Source: Clostridia bacterium
GTDB lineage: Bacteria; Bacillota; Clostridia; Oscillospirales; CAG-272
DNA: 43,949 nt
Reading direction: 5' to 3'
NCBI GenBank assembly: GCA_017463765.1
Contig: JAFTON010000008.1
Coordinates: 1-43,949, forward strand
The translations under genes and the position numbers were made by a program. Of the stretch, positions 16,990-23,193 are shown in pieces; position 1 is the first letter of the stretch; each line of letters starts with the position of its first letter. Under the pieces are notes generated by a model. It did not search any database. It was not told the origin of the DNA and saw only the letters and a program-made list of their open reading frames with translations.

Positions 16990-18183
16990 TTATTCGGTTG
17001 TATAGTTGTCGAAGTAGCCCTGGATATGAACGATAGGTGTGCCCTTATCGCCCGAGCCGCTTGTCAGATCGCAAAGCGAGCCTATAAGGTCGGTGAGACG
17101 ACGGGGAGTAGTACCCTCGGACGCCATTTTGCCAACAAGGTTTGCATTCTTCTTTTCAATCTCTTTCTTGATCGCAGCCTTAAGCTCCTCACCCGAGAGG
17201 GCTGCAAAATCGTTATCGGCAAGGTACTTAAGCTTAAGCTCGTTTGGCGTACCCTCAAGACCCGGGGTATAGGCAGGGGAAACAACAGGATCGGCAAGCT
17301 CCCAGATCTTTCCGACGGGATCCTTGAATGCACCGTCGCCGTATACCATAACCTCAACAAGCTTGCCGGTAGCCTTAAGGATTCTGTCCTGAATATCCTC
17401 TACCAGCGACTGGCAGTCACGGGGGAACAGCTTAACCTGCTCCTCGGTAGCCTTGTTTGAGCCGAGCAGACCGTACTGACGGTTGTATCCCGAGCCGTTT
17501 ACCGATTCGGAGAGAATTTCATCAAGGCCGTAAACGGTCTCGCCACCGTTAGCCTTGAGTATCTTCGCAGTTCTGTGCCTTGTGTGAATGTCGCAGTAAA
17601 GCACCTTCTTTGTGTAATCGAGGATTGCCTTAGGATTGTTTGCGAAGATGATTTCGCACTCTGCGCCTTCGCCACGGATAAGGCTCTCGTAGTATTCAAC
17701 GTAGTCAACGCCGGTGAAGCGATGCTTCTCATATCCGAAAAGCTCGCGATATTTCTTAAGATCAAGCACGTCGCGATAAGGGTCAACTCCCTTTTCATCA
17801 AGCGCATCAAGGCTGACAAGATGATTTCCAACCTCGTCGGAGGGGTAGGAGAGCATAAGCACAATCTTTTTTGCGCCTCTTGCAATACCCTTAAGACAGA
17901 TTGCAAAACGGTTACGGCTGAGGATCGGGAAAATAACACCGACAGTGTCACCACCGAACTTTGCCCTTACGTCTGCTGCGATATCATCAACGCTTGCGTA
18001 GTTACCCTGGGCTCTTGCGACGATTGCCTCGGTCATAGCGACAATGTCACGGTTACGGATTTCATATCCTTCACTCTTCGCAGCCTCAAGTACGGATGAG
18101 GTAACGATCTCTGCAAGGTTGTCGCCACTTCTGATTATCGGTGCTCTAACACCTCTTGACACGGTGCCTATCATACGGCTCAT
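16990..18183 (-). CDS. CofE-like F420-0:gamma-glutamyl ligase family protein
   Basis: Protein of 397 residues resembling the F420-0:L-glutamate ligase domain family: TVSRGVRAPII at the start, a central region with the RNRDIVAMTEAIVARAQG motif, and an ending rich in family-like charged helices. CofE adds glutamates to coenzyme F420, but no other F420 gene is in the window and Clostridia generally do not make F420. A related glutamylation or another acyl-phosphate ligation is more likely. The ATG follows an AAAGGAGA site and a consensus promoter. It is a single-gene unit. Family assignment is fairly confident; the substrate is unknown. Confidence 0.75.
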   Translation of the reverse strand: MSRMIGTVSRGVRAPIIRSGDNLAEIVTSSVLEAAKSEGYEIRNRDIVAMTEAIVARAQGNYASVDDIAADVRAKFGGDTVGVIFPILSRNRFAICLKGIARGAKKIVLMLSYPSDEVGNHLVSLDALDEKGVDPYRDVLDLKKYRELFGYEKHRFTGVDYVEYYESLIRGEGAECEIIFANNPKAILDYTKKVLYCDIHTRHRTAKILKANGGETVYGLDEILSESVNGSGYNRQYGLLGSNKATEEQVKLFPRDCQSLVEDIQDRILKATGKLVEVMVYGDGAFKDPVGKIWELADPVVSPAYTPGLEGTPNELKLKYLADNDFAALSGEELKAAIKKEIEKKNANLVGKMASEGTTPRRLTDLIGSLCDLTSGSGDKGTPIVHIQGYFDNYTTE

Positions 18184-18230
18184 AGTAAAATCTCCTTTAA
18201 AACCTAAAAGATTTTTAAAATTACTTCTAT

Positions 18231-18259
18231 ATTATAGCAAATTGTATAGTATTTGTAAA
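18231..18259 (-). promoter_or_regulatory. Promoter of the CofE-like gene
   Basis: Minus strand: TTTACA (18259-18254), 17-bp spacer, TATAAT (18236-18231), about 48 bases before the ATG. Confidence 0.75.
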
Positions 18260-18460
18260 GTGATTTTTTAATAAAAAGAGTAAAAATATTATTAAGCTTA
18301 TAAACGCGAGCGTTAGGTAAACCGACTTGATTTTTGAACAAAATAATGCCTTTTGGATGAAGGCTTGATTTTTGAAAACCGAAATATATAGTTGTAATAA
18401 TAAGAAAAAACGACCAAAATGCAAACCAAAGCTTACAAATATAGCCGTTTTTATCAAAAA

Positions 18461-18823
18461 TTATTCCTGCAACGCACGTTTGATTGCTTCGAAGGACTCA
18501 TCGCTGATATGATGCTCAATCTTGCAGGCGTCGGCAGAGGCGACCTCCTCATCAACTCCGAGAGAAATAAGAAACTCGGTAAGCACCTTGTGGCGATCAT
18601 AAATCTTTTGTGCCAGAGCTCTGCCCACCTGGGTGAGAGTGATGTATCCGTCCTTATCAACCGTGATATATCCACCGCTTTTCAGCAGACCTACAGCTCG
18701 GCTTACGCTTGGCTTTGAGAATCCCATGTGTTCGCACACGTCGATGGAGCGTACGTTTTTGTTCTCCCCCGAAAGTATTAATATTGTTTCAAGGTACATC
18801 TGACCTGATTCCTGTAAATTCAT
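18461..18823 (-). CDS. DtxR/MntR-family metal-dependent repressor
   Basis: Protein of 120 residues: winged helix-turn-helix (about 5-65, recognition helix near FSKPSVSRAV) plus dimerisation/metal domain, without the SH3 domain of long DtxR proteins. Putative metal ligands are M9, E12, H78, C100, E103 and H104. The Met9/Cys100 pair resembles iron-type DtxR/IdeR rather than MntR, which has Asp and Glu at these places, so iron sensing is plausible. The ATG at 18823 is preferred to the upstream ATG because a GGAGG site precedes it. That site lies inside an inverted repeat (ATATTGG/CCAATAT) that could be an operator or RNA structure. No metal transporter is adjacent. Confidence 0.85.
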   Translation of the reverse strand: MNLQESGQMYLETILILSGENKNVRSIDVCEHMGFSKPSVSRAVGLLKSGGYITVDKDGYITLTQVGRALAQKIYDRHKVLTEFLISLGVDEEVASADACKIEHHISDESFEAIKRALQE

Positions 18824-18878
18824 ATTGGCCTCCAATATATAGTATATATAGCATAGCACACCTTTTTCGAAAAATCAA
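18818..18878 (-). promoter_or_regulatory. Promoter and possible operator of the DtxR-type gene
   Basis: Minus strand: TTGATT (18878-18873), 17-bp spacer, TATGCT (18855-18850) with extended -10. Downstream, an AT-rich near-palindrome and the 7-bp inverted repeat around the ribosome site (about 18821-18837) could serve autoregulation. Confidence 0.5.
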
Positions 18879-18975
18879 GGAAAAACTTACAAACAAAAAA
18901 ATAAATAATAAAAATTCAGAAAAGCACTTGACAAATGAATTTCTTTGTGATAGAATATACAAGCGTCAAAGCAAT

Positions 18976-19049
18976 AGCGGAATTGTGTAAAGGTAGCACA
19001 GCAGACTCTGACTCTGTATGTCTGGGTTCGAATCCTAGTTCCGCTGCCA
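18976..19049 (+). tRNA. tRNA-Gln (anticodon CUG)
   Basis: Complete 74-nt cloverleaf including encoded CCA: acceptor AGCGGAA/TTCCGCT, D arm GTG/CAC, anticodon stem GCAGA/TCTGT with loop CTCTGAC giving anticodon CTG, T arm CTGGG/CCTAG with the TTCGAAT loop, discriminator G73 and GCCA end. It is followed 3 bases later by a terminator. Confidence 0.95.
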
Positions 19050-19052
19050 AAG

Positions 19053-19082
19053 AAAAACGACCATCTTTTGATGGTCGTTTTT
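19053..19082 (+). terminator. Terminator of tRNA-Gln
   Basis: 13-bp perfect stem (19053-19065 / 19070-19082) with a TTTT loop and T-run. The same hairpin recurs in the duplicated copy near 19240-19260. Confidence 0.9.
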
Positions 19083-19288
19083 CTTTCTTTTGGCAGCAGT
19101 ACTGTGGATTCTCGCACAGCTTCTTGCCTTTGGCAAGAATTGGGTTCGCATACCCCTATCGGAGATCGACAAGCTCGCTTGTCAGGCGAAGATGGGTGGT
19201 ATCTTCGACACAGTCGAATACCCTAGTTCCGTTAAAGACCATCTTTTGATGGTCGTTTTTCTTTCTTTTGGCAGCAGTACTGTGGATT
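19059..19288 (+). repeat. 52-bp perfect direct repeat behind tRNA-Gln
   Basis: 19059-19110 and 19237-19288 are identical over 52 bases and include the terminator hairpin. The intervening 126 bases contain four consecutive hairpins (about 19121-19139, 19142-19155, 19168-19183, 19187-19207). Just before copy two lies a degraded tRNA 3' end. Confidence 0.85.
19213..19236 (+). pseudogene. Degenerate 3' end of a duplicated tRNA-Gln
   Basis: The sequence resembles the T-loop/acceptor end of the intact tRNA (TCGAAT..CCTAGTTCCG), carries a 2-base insertion and lacks the CCA. It sits directly before the second 52-bp copy, as expected for a partial tandem duplication that has decayed. The 5' two thirds of the tRNA are not recognisable. 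Confidence 0.6.
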
Positions 19289-19322
19289 TGTGCATTAGGA
19301 TTGCAAAACTTTTATATTCCTC

Positions 19323-19351
19323 TTGTAAAAACGCTTTTTATGTGATACAAT
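19323..19351 (+). promoter_or_regulatory. Promoter of the ChrA pair
   Basis: TTGTAA (19323-19328), 17-bp spacer, TACAAT (19346-19351), 33 bases before the first ATG. Confidence 0.7.
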
Positions 19352-19383
19352 AATCAAGACACATTTTATTGAAGGATGGAATT

Positions 19384-19971
19384 ATGAAAAAAGCGAAGGA
19401 TTTATTTGAATTGTTTATTACCCTATTCAAGATTGGTCTTTTTACCTTCGGTGGTGGATATGCTATGCTTGCCTTGCTTGAGAGCGAGCTTGTGGAAAAG
19501 AAGGGCTGGCTTGAAAAGGATGAGTTTCTCGACATGGTGGCAATTGCAGAGTCTACTCCCGGACCTATCGCAATAAACTGCGCTACATACGTTGGCTATA
19601 AGCGTGGTGGAGTGATTGGCTCGGCTTGTTCAACGCTTGGTGTGGTGTTGCCTTCCTTTATTATTATCTATACGATCTCGCTGTTCCTCGATGCATTTCT
19701 CACCTTTGAGCTTGTTTCCTATGCATTCCGTGGTATACAGGCAGGTGTGGTTTATCTTATCCTCTCGGCAGGTGTAAAGATGCTTAAGGGAATGAAGCGC
19801 GATCCTATGTCGATCGTGGTAATGTGCTCGGTGCTGGTTATAATGATCGCCTTCTCGGTTCTGGCAGTTAAGTTCTCGGCTATACTCTTTATACTTATCT
19901 CGGGCGTTGCAGGCCTTGCAGTGCATTATATCGGCAAAATGAAGGCAAAAAGAGGAGGGGATAACAAATGA
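19384..19971 (+). CDS. Chromate transporter ChrA, N-terminal-type half
   Basis: Membrane protein of 195 residues, one half of a short-chain (SCHR) CHR-family transporter that works as a heterodimer with the next gene product. It has the family signatures FTFGGGYAML and ESTPGPIAIN and about six hydrophobic segments. ATG 19384 is preferred to the one 15 bases earlier because an AAGGA site sits 8 bases upstream. Chromate export is the named function of the family; the physiological substrate in gut Clostridia is unclear. It overlaps the second gene by 4 bases (ATGA). Confidence 0.88.
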   Translation: MKKAKDLFELFITLFKIGLFTFGGGYAMLALLESELVEKKGWLEKDEFLDMVAIAESTPGPIAINCATYVGYKRGGVIGSACSTLGVVLPSFIIIYTISLFLDAFLTFELVSYAFRGIQAGVVYLILSAGVKMLKGMKRDPMSIVVMCSVLVIMIAFSVLAVKFSAILFILISGVAGLAVHYIGKMKAKRGGDNK

Positions 19972-20546
19972 GTATTTTATTCAAGCTGTTTATAACCTTC
20001 TTTGAAATCGGTCTCTTTACCTTCGGTGGTGGTTATGCCATGATCTCTCTCGTGATGGAAAAGACCCTTGCAAACGGTTGGCTTACAGAAGCAGAGCTGC
20101 TTAATATGATAGCAGTTGCCGAATCCACCCCTGGACCGATTGCAGTAAATATGGCTACCTTTGTCGGTTCGACTCAGGCAGGAATACTTGGTTCTGCTTT
20201 TGCTACTCTCGGAGTAGTGCTACCTTCCTTTATCATTATTTTGCTTATCAGCGCAGTAATGAAGAACTTCCTTAAATATGAGGGAGTCAAAGCCTTCCTT
20301 ACCGGTGTGCGTCCTTGTGTTGTTTCACTGATTCTTGGTACGGGTGTAACACTCTGCCTCAGCACACTGTTCAGCTTCAAGTCGATTGCCGAGAAAAGTT
20401 TTTCTCCCGACGTTAAGGGGATAATCATCTTTGCCGTTGTGCTTGCCTCATCGCTGGTGTATAAAAAGCTTAGGGGAAAGAAACCCTCGCCTATATTGGT
20501 AATAGCAATATCTGCCGTTCTCGGCATGGTGCTGTATTCTTTATAA
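19968..20546 (+). CDS. Chromate transporter ChrA, second half
   Basis: Protein of 192 residues, paralogous to its upstream neighbour (same FTFGGGYAMI and ESTPGPIAVN motifs), completing the two-gene short-chain ChrA system. It starts within the stop of the first gene behind an AGAGGAGGGG site, so synthesis is coupled and probably equimolar. The two halves are expected to insert with opposite topology, which is known for the family and not shown here. Confidence 0.88.
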   Translation: MSILFKLFITFFEIGLFTFGGGYAMISLVMEKTLANGWLTEAELLNMIAVAESTPGPIAVNMATFVGSTQAGILGSAFATLGVVLPSFIIILLISAVMKNFLKYEGVKAFLTGVRPCVVSLILGTGVTLCLSTLFSFKSIAEKSFSPDVKGIIIFAVVLASSLVYKKLRGKKPSPILVIAISAVLGMVLYSL

Positions 20547-20643
20547 AGAAACTCTACGGGAGCTGTCATCAGGGCATAAACAGCTAAAATAACACAAAAT
20601 TTGATGTAAACAAAAGTTTGCAAACAATTATTTACATTATTAC

Positions 20644-20678
20644 AAAAAGACCGGAGCGCTTGTGCATCCGGTCTTTTT
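20644..20678 (+). terminator. Terminator after the ChrA pair
   Basis: 12-bp stem (20644-20655 / 20667-20678) rich in GC at its top, with T-run. It lies about 100 bases after the stop codon. Confidence 0.85.
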
Positions 20679-20717
20679 TCTCTTACAAAATGCGCGCGAG
20701 TGTGCGCGTGTTATAAT

Positions 20718-20842
20718 ATATATTGTAGAAAAGCTTAAAGGTTGCCCTTTTGCATCCTTGTCTGACGAGCGTTCCGAAATGGAAAAGAACATAGTAAAAT
20801 CAAGGAAAATCCTTGAAAAATAACGTTTTTTCAAGCTTTTGA
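20718..20842 (+). ncRNA. Candidate small RNA between convergent genes
   Basis: A TATAAT at 20712-20717 (without a convincing -35) is followed by about 110 bases with no ORF and then two mutually exclusive hairpins: CAAGGA/TCCTTG at 20801-20815, and CTTGAAAAA with TTTTTCAAG at 20812-20820/20827-20835, followed by CTTTT. This resembles a terminated short transcript. It matches no RNA family I know. It may instead be simply the 3' region of the flavoprotein gene on the other strand. Confidence 0.25.
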
Positions 20843-20882
20843 TAACATTTTACCGTAAACTAAAGTTTACAGAACGCCGTTT

Positions 20883-21512
20883 TTAATTATTCTTTTTCGC
20901 TATAAAATTGGTTCTGTAGGTCTTTTCACACTGGGGTAAGCCGTGTTTTTCTTTGCCCAGGGAAATGCTTCTCATAAGAAACGCAGCGTTTCTTGCCAGG
21001 TTTCTCATGCACTGCATGCCCTCCTCATCGAGAACGGCCTCCTCGCCGTTTGCGCCGTGTACCTGATTCCAGTATGTGGAGCTTACAACAGGCATGCCCG
21101 AAATGGTGAAGTATTTATTCAACACGTCAAAGGCAGCAGTGCAGCCTCCTCTCCTTGCACAAACTACCGATGCGCCGACCTTATCTCTCTTGTCAAATCG
21201 TGTGCTATAGAATAGGCGATCGAGGAAGCTAAGCAGTGCGCCTGACGGTGCTGCATAGTGTACCGGAGAGCCAACTATTATTCCGTCGCATTCCTTGAAT
21301 ATTTCTGCTACACGGTTTACCTCGTCGTCGAAAACGCACCTTTCAAGCTCGAAGCATCTGTAGCAGCCTATACAGCCGTGCAGCGCCAGATGTCCTACCT
21401 GAATTATTTCGCTTTCAATCCCTTCGGATTCGAGCATCCTTGCCACTTCACTCAGCGCAGCGTAGGTGGTGCCACGTGGATGTGGGCTTCCGTTTATCAA
21501 AAGTACCTTCAT
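20883..21512 (-). CDS. Flavodoxin-fold NAD(P)H-dependent FMN reductase
   Basis: Protein of 209 residues with the flavodoxin-like FMN-binding fold: LLINGSPHPRGTT (phosphate loop), a GCIGCYRCFE Cys cluster and GSPVHYAAPSGALLSFLDR (flavin contact). This set is typical of iron-sulfur flavoprotein/NADPH-dependent FMN reductase relatives. The CxxCxxC arrangement could bind a cluster or be redox-active. The substrate is unknown (quinone, nitro-compound or electron-shuttle reduction are options). The ATG follows an AAAGGAGG site. It is monocistronic with its own promoter. Confidence 0.87.
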   Translation of the reverse strand: MKVLLINGSPHPRGTTYAALSEVARMLESEGIESEIIQVGHLALHGCIGCYRCFELERCVFDDEVNRVAEIFKECDGIIVGSPVHYAAPSGALLSFLDRLFYSTRFDKRDKVGASVVCARRGGCTAAFDVLNKYFTISGMPVVSSTYWNQVHGANGEEAVLDEEGMQCMRNLARNAAFLMRSISLGKEKHGLPQCEKTYRTNFIAKKNN

Positions 21513-21584
21513 AATTGACCTCCTTTATGGTCGATTGTTGTTTTTTTAAGCCTTTTGGGCTGTGTTTACCAACACTTTATCACC

Positions 21585-21613
21585 ATTATAACACGCACTT
21601 TCGTCAAATTCAA
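21585..21613 (-). promoter_or_regulatory. Promoter of the flavoprotein gene
   Basis: Minus strand: TTGAAT (21613-21608), 17-bp spacer, TATAAT (21590-21585), about 75 bases before the ATG. Confidence 0.7.
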
Positions 21614-21707
21614 TAGAATCTTTTCTGCTTTTTGACCGATTTTGGATAGGTTTTTTGTGTAATTTAACAAATTTTTTCAAAATAATTAAAAAATATTAAA
21701 TATGCTA

Positions 21708-21736
21708 TTGCAAAATCCTTTTTGGTGTGCTATAAT
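21708..21736 (+). promoter_or_regulatory. Promoter of the coaW/CBS/repeat-protein unit
   Basis: TTGCAA (21708-21713), 17-bp spacer ending in extended TGC, TATAAT (21731-21736). It is the only strong promoter found upstream of the six-ORF unit ending near 30872. The leader to coaW is about 160 nt and contains the 39-codon ORF. Confidence 0.75.
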
Positions 21737-21788
21737 TGCCTTGTAAATTTATATTTATGCGTGTATTCCTTTATATATATTATAAGCA

Positions 21789-21908
21789 ATGAGGGGGACG
21801 TTGCCTGATAGTAGAATATGCGATTTCACGCGATTTACTGCAGACGGTCTGCAAGAATACGGTTCTTTGCCTTCAGGGGTGGAAGGACGGAAAGGTCGTT
21901 GCCTATGA
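21789..21908 (+). CDS. Possible 39-codon leader ORF overlapping coaW
   Basis: A short reading frame (ATG 21789, in-frame TTG at 21801 after a GAGGGGG tract) runs to a TGA that overlaps the coaW ATG by 4 bases (ATGA), the classic coupling geometry. The predicted peptide begins MRGTLPDSRICDF and has no recognisable domain. The ribosome site for the ATG is poor, and for the TTG it lies too close, so translation is uncertain. It may be a leader peptide that sets coaW translation, or chance. Confidence 0.3.
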   Translation: MRGTLPDSRICDFTRFTADGLQEYGSLPSGVEGRKGRCL

Positions 21909-22762
21909 GTGTCGTTATCGGAATTGATATTGGTGGCAGCAGCACGAAGATCGTTGGATTTTCTGCGAAGGGCAAGGATTGGGAGCTTATTGAGCCCCAG
22001 ATCATCAAGGCGAACGATCCGGTGACAGCAACCTACGGTGCTTTCGGTAAGTTTACCGATGAAAATAACCTTGCGATCTCCGATATTTCAAAGGTCATGA
22101 TGACCGGCGTGGGAGCCTCCCACGTAAAAAACAGTCTGTACGGACTGAAGTGCCAGCGAGTGGCTGAGTTTGACAGCATCGGTCGTGGTGGCACATATCT
22201 CTCGGGACTTTCCGAGGCGTTGGTTGTCAGCATGGGTACAGGTACTGCGATGGTCCATGCAAGGGCAGACGGTACGATGAAGTATCTTGGTGGTACGGGC
22301 GTCGGTGGTGGTACGCTGGTTGGTCTTTCTAGACTTTTGCTTAACGCCGAGTCGATCGGAAACATTGAGAAATTGGCTGAGCGAGGCAGCCTTGATAACA
22401 TTGACCTTCGCATTAAGGATATGACGGCGACTAATTCGCTGACACAGCTTGAGGGAGATCTCACGGCTGCCAATTTCGGTAAGCTTTCGGATCTTGCAAG
22501 CAAGGATGATATTGCTCTCGGCATTATGAATCTCGTCTTTGAGACGGTGGGTATGGTTTCTATATTCGCTGCACGCTCGGTAGGCGCGAAGGACATAATC
22601 CTTACGGGCAACGTCACAAGACTCGCACACTGCAAACGCAAGTTTGACGAGTTTAACCATCTCGAGATCGGTCGGGGTCTGAATTTCATAATTCCCGAGC
22701 GTGCGAGATTCTCCACCGCAATAGGCGCAGCAATGATTGGAATGCGATGGGGTGAGAATTGA
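21905..22762 (+). CDS. coaW: Type II pantothenate kinase
   Basis: Enzyme of 285 residues phosphorylating pantothenate, the first step of coenzyme A synthesis. It has the ASKHA/fumble-type layout of staphylococcal CoaW: IGIDIGGSSTKIVGF (phosphate 1), VVSMGTGTAMV and GGTGVGGGTLVGL (phosphate 2/adenosine region), and ILTGNVTRL followed by the SAIGAAM-like ending (here STAIGAAMIGM). The frame opens further upstream, but ATG 21905 gives the canonical N-terminus and has AAAGG 9 bases upstream. The stop overlaps the next start (TGATG). Type II enzymes are usually insensitive to CoA feedback. Why a CoA gene leads an operon of giant repeat proteins is unclear. Confidence 0.88.
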   Translation: MSVVIGIDIGGSSTKIVGFSAKGKDWELIEPQIIKANDPVTATYGAFGKFTDENNLAISDISKVMMTGVGASHVKNSLYGLKCQRVAEFDSIGRGGTYLSGLSEALVVSMGTGTAMVHARADGTMKYLGGTGVGGGTLVGLSRLLLNAESIGNIEKLAERGSLDNIDLRIKDMTATNSLTQLEGDLTAANFGKLSDLASKDDIALGIMNLVFETVGMVSIFAARSVGAKDIILTGNVTRLAHCKRKFDEFNHLEIGRGLNFIIPERARFSTAIGAAMIGMRWGEN

Positions 22763-23193
22763 TGAATATAATGCGCTTTGTTGTTCCCAAGAGCCTGGTT
22801 GAATACGTTACGGTTGACAGTACCGTCCGTCAGGCACTTGAAAAAATGCGTTTCCACAGATACGTTGCAATACCCGTTATTGACGGTGAAGGCAAGTACG
22901 TCGGAACGCTTCGTAACGATGATATTTTAACGTATTTTCTTGACAGTGGCAGCTTTGATACCAAAACGGCTGAGCGAGACAAGGTTACCGGGATACTTGA
23001 TGGGGTTTATTCTCCACCGGTGTATCACGACTCCTCGATGGAAGAGCTTATCGAGCGCGTCAGGGAGCATAACTTTGTTCCGGTGGTTGACGATCGTGGT
23101 TGCTTTGTTGGGATAATTTTACGAAGAGATATACTGAACTTTTTGTTCAATCACTACAGCAAAAATGAGAAAAGGGGGGGAATTGATGGCTGA
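22762..23193 (+). CDS. Small CBS-pair protein
   Basis: Stand-alone protein of 143 residues made of two CBS motifs (about 8-60 and 70-130), each with the family's V..D.G..VG..L..DI pattern (VIDGEGKYVGTLRNDDIL; VVDDRGCFVGIILRRDIL). CBS pairs bind adenosyl nucleotides and act as energy or second-messenger sensors. The start overlaps the coaW stop by one base and a GGGGTGAG site precedes it. Its last 8 bases overlap the start of the large repeat protein. This arrangement points to a regulator for one of its neighbours. Confidence 0.85.
   Translation: MNIMRFVVPKSLVEYVTVDSTVRQALEKMRFHRYVAIPVIDGEGKYVGTLRNDDILTYFLDSGSFDTKTAERDKVTGILDGVYSPPVYHDSSMEELIERVREHNFVPVVDDRGCFVGIILRRDILNFLFNHYSKNEKRGGIDG

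Noticed and set aside
20640..20834. 64-codon minus-strand ORF between the ChrA and flavoprotein genes
   Set aside because: It crosses a terminator and a TATAAT box, has no ribosome site and no protein-like pattern.
21818..21904. Longer N-terminus for CoaW
   Set aside because: The upstream in-frame residues are not part of the kinase fold, and ATG 21905 has both a ribosome site and the canonical start.
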